The notes under the pieces were generated by a model. That model was not told the DNA's origin and did no database searches. It saw nothing but the letters and a program-made list of their open reading frames with translations. A DNA stretch of 64,000 nucleotides from assembly GCF_963678635.1 (NCBI RefSeq), contig NC_087064.1:43833159-43897158 (forward strand), in the 5' to 3' direction. Shown here piece by piece: positions 57,056 through 64,000 of this stretch. A program made the translations under genes and the position numbers. Position 1 is the stretch's first letter. Every line of letters begins with the position of its first letter. This stretch comes from Symsagittifera roscoffensis. Taxonomy: Eukaryota > Xenacoelomorpha > Acoela > Convolutidae.

Positions 57056-59091
57056 TCAGCCAGTCTGGGTCAGGTACAATGGGGACAAATGTAGAAGTTG
57101 AGGTTTCATAAGGTAGGCCCGATGGGTTAAATTTCGTGGAACAGACATCAGGGCTAAATTTGACTTTTCAGGAGTCTTTTGATCATCTGTTTTCGAGGGC
57201 TTCGGGTCACTTGGGTACGCATAGTTTTCTTCCCGCAAGTGAACTATAGTAGGACGCGATGATGAAGGTGGTGTTAATGTTGTCAGGTCTACTAGGTCGA
57301 CATGATGGCTTTCCATTTCTACGGTAGTTGCTTCTAACGTTGAGCATGCTGAGACTAAACTAGGTGAACCAAATTCTGGAGCATCACGATCTTCATCAGT
57401 TAAATCAACTACACTGGTAAACACTCTCTCACCTAGCATCTTGGGAGGCTGCCTAGTTCGCATAGGTCTGGTGTTCTGACGTGTAAAAATTTCTGACAAT
57501 TTTTTCGAGGGTGGTGATTTCATTGGTGATGACGCCTTTCTTTTAGCGGTACCGGACAATTTCTGTGTTTTCGTGGTACGGTCAGAGTGTATTTGTTTGG
57601 ATTCCGTCCCCGCCATGGCGATTGGTTCTTCAGTCGACTTGGAAAACTCTCCTCCGGGATTCTCTGGAAGAAACGGCATTTCTTGACTCGCTTTATTGGC
57701 CTCCTCCACAGTGTCCAAGAGAATCAACTGTGGGATCGCTTGTGAGTCTCTTTCATTATCGCCAGAATCCAAGTCGATCAAAGGAATCGCATCTAAATCG
57801 ACCTTCTGATCAACGTGGTCTGATATTTCTAGCTTAGGATCTGTTCGTTCGGAGATTAGGTGTTCGTCTGATTTTGTAGCTTCGAGTAATGTTTTATCCT
57901 TGAGGTCTTTTAGTGAAATTAAGTCGCTAGCATTGTCGTCTGAAATCTCTTCATGTGGTTCGATCATCACTCCGGGTTCATTTAAACGACTTTTATGAAG
58001 GTCGGGTTTGCCCGACGGGCTTGATTCTTGGTCACTTTCGAGGCCTATCGGGGTTCTCAGTCTCTTTCTCTGTTCTTCTTCCTCTCTGAGAAGAGTTTCC
58101 CTAGAGCTGTTCATGGCCGCGTTTCGTCTCGCAATATCAAGCTCTTCGAATTTCCACTGAAGATTTCTTTTCTTTTGGGTTGTTCTTGAGCTTTTAAATC
58201 CGACATTTCTTGGTGGTTTTGCAGTTTTCCTCAATCCTTTAGTCGCATAAAATCTAACCAGTTGGTCTCGTTTTCTTGGACTTGGTTTCTTCTGGGTGCA
58301 CTGTCTTTTAATGGCTAAATCAGATTTACGTATTATTTTACCATTTTTTAAAGTCACAGTGTGATCTGATTCCCTTACGATTTCGTCCTTGAGTACTCTA
58401 TAGTATGGTTCATTTTTCGTTCTATCTTGGATTTTTCGATAAACAATGGTCTTACCCGACGGGTTGTTCAGAATTGAGTCCTTTATGCCCAAGGCATCTC
58501 TTTTTTCTGACCGAGAGAGCACTTTTACTGGGGATCCAGCACTGGTTGGTACATATCTCACAGCATTTGAGATATCCTCCGAGGATGATGAGTTTTCATC
58601 AACTTCTCCATCTTCTATATCGTCGGGGGCGTCCCAGTCGTGTCTTCGCTCTCGGCTCATTAGTTTTTTGCCCTTATCTATACATAACAAAGTTTTATTC
58701 CAATCAAGGTTATTCGAAGAGGGTGATTTGACCAAATTATGCCAGATGGTGTTAGGGGATCTACCAAAATGTGCTTCGAAAGGAGAGCAGTTAAGCGACT
58801 GTTGGGTTACTGTTCTTAAGCATTTTATTATTTTCAGGAGTGCAGATTCTAGTGAAGGTTTTGGACGTTCTTGTGCCATAACCAAGAGTCTTTCCTTAAT
58901 GGTCCTGATTAGACGTTCCACTAGTCCGGTAGCTCTATGATCACCCACTGGGCTAAATATCACCTTTATGTTGTGATCGTGTCAGAATTCTCTAACTTCC
59001 TTGGAGATAAAACCAGATCCTTGATCTGTTCTAATGGTTCTAGGTATCCCGTGTAAAGCAATGTATTTACTAAGGAAGTTTATGATAGATA
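57056..59091 (-). pseudogene. Gypsy integrase C-terminal half with long tail
   Basis: From the deletion joint the frame reads INFLSKYIALHGIPRTIRTD and GSGFIS, reaching the second catalytic Asp of the integrase core, then a TGA at 58982-58984 where coding would otherwise continue. The frame stays open for 635 codons below it: HRATGLVERLIRTIKERL carries the catalytic Glu, 35 residues after the Asp (DD35E), followed by SPFEAHFGRSPNT and an SH3-like C-terminal domain (IVYRKIQDR, DHTVTLKNGKIIRKSDLAI, about residues 172-218). The last ~415 residues are charged, Ser/Glu/Lys/Pro-rich and probably disordered. No GTP- or chromodomain-like motif seen. The product cannot be active as it stands. Confidence 0.85.
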
Positions 59092-60185
59092 TCGGCTAGA
59101 ACTAGGAAGTCAACGGCTAGAACTAGGAAGTCGTCTAAGTTAACCTCAAATTCGGGATTTTCCTGCGGGTTGGTCCGGATATTATCGTTTTCTTGGGGTA
59201 CACGATTCTGATCGACGATGTTAGTTTGTGTTTTTGCTGAACTCCTACAGTGTTTGGCAAAATGTCCTTTCCGTCCACACGTATTGCAGTTTCTATCTCT
59301 AGCCGGGCATGTGGATAGGTGTCCTTTTTTGAATTGCCGACCGCAATTGCGGCATTTGTTATTTTCGACGATATTTAGGGTTGGTTCGTTCTTCACGTAT
59401 TGTGGTCTTGGTCCTGGGTTGTAAGTTGGGAATTTTAGATACTGTTGATGGATTTTAGTACCTTTTTCGTGAACTAATACGTAAGATAGTACGTTTTCTG
59501 GGGTCAAGTATTCTATACATAGTTTCTTTTGGATCTCGACATTTCTCATGTTTGTGATGAAAATGTCTCTTACTAGTTCTGACTCGAGTTCCCCCAGTTT
59601 ACAATTTTTTGCTAGTTCTGAAAGAATTTCATGGAATTTTTCTAAGGACTCATGTTCTTTCTGTCTTCGGCCAAAAAATTTAAACCTTTCGTATGTTAGG
59701 TTTGTAGTGATCGTGAAAGTAGTTTTTAATAGTTCCCAAAATTCTGCGAAATTGATATCCAGAATTCTTTTGCCAGGATTTTTATGGGAGAAGCATTTCT
59801 GTCCTTCTTTTCCGAGTGCTAGGTATAACTGTAATTTTAGCTTCTTGTCAATGTCTCCGATTTGAAGTCCGTTAAATTTGGCGTTATCTTCCGCCCTTCT
59901 CCTTCTTAATTCTTCGTTATAATTTTGTACTGCTACTCTGTGATGTTCCTCTTTTTCGGCCCGACGGGCCTGATCCTCGGATGGGTCCGGTGGTTCTGTC
60001 GTAGGGTAAGTTAGTTCGTTTCTTATCGGTGGCTTAATTACATCTTCGATGTCTACGGAGTCTTTCGCAATAATTGTCAATTGAAACTTTTCCGCCCACC
60101 TTTCCCAGTCATGTTGATTTTCGTTTGATGAGTTGTTCCAAAAAAACTCTAATCCACGTAGATTCGATTCGTTAGACTGCGCCAT
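59070..60185 (-). CDS. gag: Gypsy gag polyprotein
   Basis: Intact 371-codon frame. The N-terminal two thirds form the helical capsid-like region (LEFFWNNSS, DWERWAEKFQL, an Arg/Glu-rich helix at about 72-100, AEFWELLKTTFTITTNLTYE, FKFFGRRQKEHESLEKF), as in Ty3/gypsy Gag. Two zinc knuckles follow: C278, C281, H289, C293 (non-standard spacing) and C300, C303, H308, C313 (standard CX2CX4HX4C), for nucleic-acid packaging. The last ~20 residues contain a duplicated DFLVLA (352-364) and run over the deletion joint to a chance stop. The ATG is unusual: its A is the last base of the 5' LTR and TGG begins the presumed primer-binding site (TGGCGCAGTC). No better upstream start exists outside the LTR. 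Confidence 0.88.
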   Translation of the reverse strand: MAQSNESNLRGLEFFWNNSSNENQHDWERWAEKFQLTIIAKDSVDIEDVIKPPIRNELTYPTTEPPDPSEDQARRAEKEEHHRVAVQNYNEELRRRRAEDNAKFNGLQIGDIDKKLKLQLYLALGKEGQKCFSHKNPGKRILDINFAEFWELLKTTFTITTNLTYERFKFFGRRQKEHESLEKFHEILSELAKNCKLGELESELVRDIFITNMRNVEIQKKLCIEYLTPENVLSYVLVHEKGTKIHQQYLKFPTYNPGPRPQYVKNEPTLNIVENNKCRNCGRQFKKGHLSTCPARDRNCNTCGRKGHFAKHCRSSAKTQTNIVDQNRVPQENDNIRTNPQENPEFEVNLDDFLVLAVDFLVLADIYHKLP

Positions 60186-60510
60186 GTTAAAAAGTTAGGA
60201 TACCACTCGTAGTTGTATAAGAGTGTACTTAAACTAAGACTAGATTAAGATTACGGATGATTAAGATTCCTACTAAAATCTGTAGGCTTTTATTTAAGAC
60301 TAAATAAAAGACGGTGATGCTAACTAAGGTAAGAGAGGATTAAAAGATTGAATTGGTTTCGGTTGATTTGTTACGTATCATAAAAGATAGTGACCAATTC
60401 CGAGTCTACCAAAAGCCGTTGCGCTTTTGGCAGGTGTATAAATTAACAACTTAAAGGTCAACGATCAGTAAAGATCAGAGGTTAAATGAACAAACAATAA
60501 TACTTTTACA
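60185..60510 (-). repeat. 5' LTR of the gypsy element
   Basis: 326 bp, apparently identical to the other LTR. On the minus strand it ends CTTTTTAACA and is followed at once by TGGCGCAGTCTAACGAATCG, the expected position of a tRNA primer-binding site; the primer tRNA was not identified. Confidence 0.92.
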
Positions 60511-60725
60511 GCAGCTGTTTTTTGGATCTTGCTTAAGCGTTCAATTCAATATCTCACGAATTTTTTTCAAAAAAATGAACAAATGGCTTTCTCAAAAGCG
60601 GCTGTAACACTTTTCGAAAAATCGTCAACAGGCACTATAATTGACAAAAAAAACTTACGAATAGGAAACCTTGAATCGTGGAGTGCCACAAGGGATAGTT
60701 CAAGGACGAAAAATTATTCTTAATT
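60511..60725 (+). pseudogene. LINE relic copy 2, right part
   Basis: Resumes the LINE after the LTR element with the duplicated GCAGC. It keeps MNKWLSQKRL after HEFF, a piece missing from copy 1, and stops shortly after the GVPQG block (ESWSATRD frame) where a half MITE (60726-60849) abuts. Confidence 0.75.
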
Positions 60726-60849
60726 ATGAAGCCCAAATATGTTTCCCATGGCCTATTTAGTCTGCATGTCATTTTTCATGACAATCGAACAATGTGAACA
60801 GTAATTATAATTATAAAAAACTGCAGTTGGGGGGAAAGGAAAAAGAGCC
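60726..60849. mobile_element. Half MITE
   Basis: From TTATGAAGCCCAAATATG to GGGGGGAAAGGAAAAAGAGCC; right half only of the 54808-55010 type. Confidence 0.65.
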
Positions 60850-60917
60850 AAAATTACTGATTAAATTATGCAGTGATGCAATTTAATTGATTAAATAATC
60901 ATGTAGTTAAATTATTC

Positions 60918-61130
60918 GGCTCTTTTTCCTCACCCCCCCCCCCCCCCCCCCCACCTGCAAAACTTTACAATGAAAAATTTGTTCACATTGTTCGATTGTT
61001 ATGAAAATTAGCATACGGACTAATAAGGGCATGGCAAACATATTTGCTGTTCATAATTAACCTTGTAAAACCACTCGTTACACCATGAAATAGATGCTCG
61101 TGTGAGGTAGGGGGAAAAGGAAAAAGAGCC
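60918..61130. mobile_element. Complete MITE, 213 bp, 8-bp TSD AATTATTC
   Basis: GGCTCTTTTTCC at the left, GGAAAAAGAGCC at the right, an 18-20-base C tract just inside the left end. AATTATTC flanks both sides (60910-60917 and 61131-61138). Confidence 0.9.
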
Positions 61131-61193
61131 AATTATTCTCCTCAATAAACGAGTAAATACAAATTTAAAAAACATCTGGCTCTCTGTACTGAC

Positions 61194-61314
61194 CATGATA
61201 TGATCGACGTCTCGATCGTAGGATGCCCTGAGCTTGATTAGCATGGCTCTAGCTGCCTGAGTTGTCTTACTTCTCTCCCCGTCTATTGTGATGATTCTCT
61301 CCATTTCCGTTGCT
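61194..61314 (-). CDS. Imp: Imp/IGF2BP exon: C-terminal part of KH2
   Basis: 121 bases between acceptor (TGTTTCTAG before 61314) and donor (ATCATG|GTCAGT at 61194). The frame begins with one base completing a split codon and encodes ATEMERIITIDGERSKTTQA then ARAMLIKLRASYDRDVDHIM, the last strand and helix of KH2 plus the acidic end, matching the IGF2BP pattern (ERxITxxG, a helix, then xYxxDV). It joins in phase 0 to the linker exon at 53813. Upstream exons with the rest of KH2, KH1 and two RRMs were not found up to 64000 and presumably lie beyond. In animals Imp proteins are cytoplasmic mRNA-localisation and stability factors. Confidence 0.85.
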
Positions 61315-61345
61315 CTAGAAACACAGAAAGCCTAGAACTCAATTT

Positions 61346-61525
61346 GGCTCTTTTTCCTTTCCCCCCCACCTGCAAATTTTTATGTTTGAAGTTACTGTTC
61401 ACTTTGTCCGATTGTCATGACTAATTAGGCCATGACAAACATATTTGGTCTTCATAATTAACCTTGTAAAACCACTCGTTAGAGCATAAAAATCATGTTT
61501 GAGTGAGGTGAGAGGAAAAAGAGCC
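61346..61525. mobile_element. Complete MITE, 180 bp, 8-bp TSD CTCAATTT
   Basis: GGCTCTTTTTCCTTTCCCCC at the left and GAGAGGAAAAAGAGCC at the right; CTCAATTT on both sides (61338-61345 and 61526-61533). It lies only 31 bases upstream of the KH2 exon, next to its polypyrimidine tract and branch-point region. Confidence 0.92.
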
Positions 61526-61533
61526 CTCAATTT

Positions 61534-62299
61534 AAAGCGCAGAAAGCATCCTAACATTTTGAAGCTTGTTAAAATTTGTAATCCACCCTCCGTTCATTAT
61601 TAGACTAATCGGATAAAAAAAAACCATTTACTCCCCAAGTAATGTTCAAAAAGCACTATTAGAAACTTCAAGTTCAAGTAAGTCAACATTAGTGGAAAAG
61701 ACTACCAGGAAAACCTATCAGAAAGGTTGCCTTGATATATATTTTTTCGTTAAATAAAAAGAAACAAATAAGCTGAAGAAAAAATGAAACCATAAATTAG
61801 GAACAATTTTACAAAAATCTAAGTAAAAAATGGCTAAAAAAACAAACTTTCTACTAAAACAAAAAAACTTAGCCAACAGAAAAGAGTTGATGAACACAGG
61901 AAAACAGGAAAAAAAACACGTTTTAAAGCTCATTGAATTTCAGGGATAGTTTATGATAGTTTCTTTGTACTAGAATTGATCCAAATTGAGAAAAATGAAA
62001 GAAGAAATTTTTCTCATCCCGCTGGGAAATCTATTAACCTATTCCTTAAATTCCATTTTCAAAAAGAAAGGCGTTTATGTTTTTTGCGCCATTTTATTTT
62101 TTAAAGGGAGGGGGTTCATTGCCTTCTTTTTTAGCAAATGAGTTTTAAATGAACTCGAAACAAAAAATTCAAAATAATACATGACACTAAATACACTAAT
62201 CCGAAATAACTTTCAGAAATTTTGCAAAATCTCAGTAAGTGTCAGAAACCTTTTTCAAATTGCACCGGCCCTTACTTCCTCGCCATGCATCCTTAGGGG
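61534..62299. other. Imp intron with a dispersed repeat
   Basis: About 61955-62210 is a copy of the repeat marked by CCGCTGGGAAATCTATTAAC, TTTTGCGCCATTT, AGCAAATGAG and ACACTAATCCGAAAT, also seen at 34740-34960, 36720-36940 and 51345-51560. The rest is plain AT-rich DNA. Confidence 0.5.
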
Positions 62300-62460
62300 A
62301 GACATATGTCATCCATTTCCCTGTAGCCGATCCCACCTTGAGGAGGTGGATCACACAGGGACTCCCTCCAACCGTGACCAAAGCGCGATTAAAAAAGGAC
62401 CTTCGAAATTGAAGACCGCGCCTCTTACCAACTCAGCCGCGGCTGCTCATCCCTTTTCAT
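62300..62460 (-). repeat. tRNA-derived SINE-like segment
   Basis: Minus strand shows GCCGCGGCTGAGTTGGTAAG (A box) and a TCTTCAA heptamer in anticodon-loop position, but no convincing B box. A GAGGAGGTGGATCACACAGG segment follows. The plus-strand 116-codon frame at 62181-62531 crosses it and is probably chance. Confidence 0.4.
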
Positions 62461-63189
62461 CAACATTGCACGAAAAGCTGATGGATGAAGAAAATTCTGT
62501 GCAAAATCAGCGAACATCAAGGAAAAAATGAAATCTCCTCAAAACCAAGCCGACCCAGTTTGATAAAAAAAAGAACGCGGCTGATTTTTTTCAAGGCGTG
62601 CAAATTGGTAATAAGTCTTAGAAAAAACTTTGATAAAAGCATCACAGCATAAAAAAATCATCAGTTTAAGCAAAATTTGAAAATTTGCTTAAAAGCATTT
62701 TAGCAGCTCAGACCAACCACTTTTTAATAAACCAAGAGCTGAACAAGCAGACAAAACTGATGGCCAATAAAAACTGGCGAAATTCAAAATAACGGATAAA
62801 AATATTGAATTGACATTGAAAGAATAATATTGAAATATTGAATGAACAATAGAAGGCTAACCTCTTTAAATCGGGCTAAATATGAACGATGGTTCAAGCC
62901 TCCTAGCCACAAACGGTTTCTGATTGGCTTCTAATTAACTACATAAACACTACATGGGCGAAACTCTGAACGCTCCGACAGCATTTAGTGTGAGTCAATT
63001 TTTCTATCTAAGGGTCCTTAAATTTATAAATCAATCGAATGAAACCAAATATTTTTGATTTGAGTCTAGTCCGGAGTATAAGAATCAGTTAATCTGTCTC
63101 GATTCGATTGGTTACAAACTTCAGCGCGGAATACATCCATGTTCTATATGTGAAATATATCCCCAGGTTCTCAAGTGTTCAGCGTCTAC
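62461..63189. other. Non-coding stretch with weak repeat traces
   Basis: A worn HINE-like end may be present near 62955-62990 (GGGCGAAACTCTGAACGCTC, CGACAGC). Nothing else recognised. Confidence 0.35.
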
Positions 63190-64000
63190 ATGGGTAACAC
63201 CCGATACCTCGGCCAATGGGACACAATATACCCTCTATCTCTCTGTCTTTTTTATTGTTTGCGAGCTGCACATTCCGGCCACTCTGCTCCACAACTTTCT
63301 CCTCAGAGCCGGCATTGAATCAAACCCTGAGCCAAAGTGGCCAAGCGGAGTCTGCACAAAGCATTTAGCCTGGAACTCCTAATCAGTCCTCTGCAACAAC
63401 TGCAAGCACTGGATCCAATTGAAGCCCTCAGGGGCTTGAACAGCACAAAAGACAAAGACATTTTTGATGAAGAAAATGTACAACAACCGAATCACAACCA
63501 GACCCCCATCCGCACCCACCGTCTTCAAAGAGCACACCGTAGATTTCAAGATTCTCCAACTGAATTGCAATGGACTCAGAGGGAAAACCGACGTGACCCT
63601 CCACCGCAAGGAGGAGAAGAATGTCTCAATTGCAGCACTTCAAGAGACCAAATTACCCAAGAGCAGCACAGTATCCACGCTCTGTTTCTCGGAGACATTA
63701 ACACCCACAGCGAGATCTGTGACACAAAAGGAACCACAGACACAAAGGGCGACAAATTGCAGAAAAAATCATCGTCTTTGACTGGGTCATAATGAAAGAA
63801 AATGTCTCTACCTGCTTTCCGGCAAATGTCCCAGAAACCTCTACCGTCATCTCACTGGCAAGTAGCGACATTGCCACAATTGCCTAGTGGGCCGCCATGA
63901 CAGAGCTAACCTGCGGCCACCCAATCTGCGGCAGTCTTCATCTCGAGGAACACAAGACATTCGTCAACCCCAGAAGATGTTTCAGAATCTTTGCCAAAGA
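63190..64000 (+). pseudogene. APE-type LINE, start of element, runs off window
   Basis: Frames shift several times. At 63287-63345 a hydrophobic run ends LLHNFLLRAGIESNPEPKW, a 2A-like motif with Glu where the functional motif has Gly. A broken zinc finger follows (SVLCNNCKHWIQ, after an in-frame TAA). From about 63540 comes the apurinic-type endonuclease: FKILQLNCNGLRG (N-terminal catalytic Asn block), VSIAALQETKL (catalytic Glu), then in another frame ALFLGDINTHSEICD (the GDxN block) and LASSDIATIA, then TAG, WAAMTEL and CGHPI in place of the usual SDHxPI end. This order fits Jockey/I/CR1-group elements. It is degenerate; the reverse transcriptase would lie beyond 64000. Confidence 0.8.

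Larger units (their letters stand above)
55881..60510 (-). mobile_element. Ty3/gypsy-type LTR retrotransposon, 4630 bp, internally deleted
   Basis: Two 326-bp LTRs (55881-56206 and 60185-60510) appear identical by eye, begin TG and end CA, and are flanked by the 5-base duplication GCAGC (55876-55880 and 60511-60515). Coding is on the minus strand: gag, then directly the second half of integrase and a long tail. Protease, reverse transcriptase, RNase H and the integrase N-terminus are deleted. Integrase at the 3' end and a gag with CCHC knuckles point to Ty3/gypsy. Identical LTRs mean a recent insertion; it sits in the 7.4-kb Imp intron on the same strand as Imp and splits LINE copy 2. Confidence 0.95.

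Noticed and set aside
58446-58940. 164-codon plus-strand frame and other plus-strand frames at 57565, 58405 and 59548
   Set aside because: Antisense shadows of the gypsy integrase tail and gag.
58982-58984. Possible reassignment of TGA to Cys, because TGA stands at a Cys-like position in integrase and at a similar place in the polymerase relic (about 40100)
   Set aside because: Both genes are otherwise damaged, a single base change explains each, and the intact Imp frame uses TGA as its stop.
62181-62531. 116-codon plus-strand frame
   Set aside because: It crosses a dispersed repeat and a tRNA-like segment and has no domain.
63379-63609. 76-codon minus-strand frame as an upstream Imp exon
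   Set aside because: It is antisense to the LINE endonuclease and lacks KH or RRM motifs.

Overview
The window looks like a repeat-choked, AT-rich stretch of an animal (metazoan) nuclear genome. Support: spliced genes with GT-AG introns of 0.1 to 9 kb, an IGF2BP/Imp-type KH-domain gene, a PHD-finger gene, tRNA-derived SINEs, LINE and Ty3/gypsy retrotransposons, MITEs and a Maverick-type polymerase relic. Nothing bacterial is present. Lineage below Metazoa cannot be fixed from this sequence. There is a 200-base assembly gap at 29616-29815.

Only two host genes can be supported with confidence, both on the minus strand. (1) A first coding exon at 8754-9357 encodes an acidic N-terminus and a PHD finger close to that of ZMYND8/ZMYND11 chromatin readers; its later exons were not found. 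(2) The 3' half of an Imp/IGF2BP mRNA-binding protein gene is spread over five exons from 61314 down to 42942: end of KH2, Pro/Gly-rich linker, KH3, rest of KH3 plus KH4, and an Ala/Ser/Pro-rich tail. All exon junctions agree in phase and fit the family's KH2-KH3-KH4 order; the RRMs, KH1 and start of KH2 lie beyond the window.

Layout. 1-8.7 kb: a 61-bp-period satellite, tRNA-headed SINEs, a nested foldback element and the first copy of a 0.53-kb repeat. 8.7-9.4 kb: PHD exon. 9.4-32 kb: many copies, some tandem, of that 0.53-kb family, whose subterminal inverted repeats plus terminal hairpin suggest a Helentron-like non-autonomous element (HINE), together with several local tandem duplications and a GC-rich pentamer satellite. 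32.5-38.6 kb: a foldback element and a nearly perfect 1.98-kb tandem duplication. 38.8-41 kb: a decayed protein-primed family B DNA polymerase of Maverick/Polinton type. 42.9-61.3 kb: the Imp gene, whose introns carry a Tc1/mariner transposase relic, LINE reverse transcriptase remnants, an 868-bp triple tandem repeat, MITEs with 8-bp target duplications, and a young 4.63-kb Ty3/gypsy element with identical LTRs but most of pol deleted. 63.2-64 kb: the start of a decayed APE-type LINE with a 2A-like motif, running off the window.

The genes do not form a pathway; the window is mainly a record of transposition around and inside one long RNA-binding-protein gene. All homology calls come from reading motifs by eye; no search was run.
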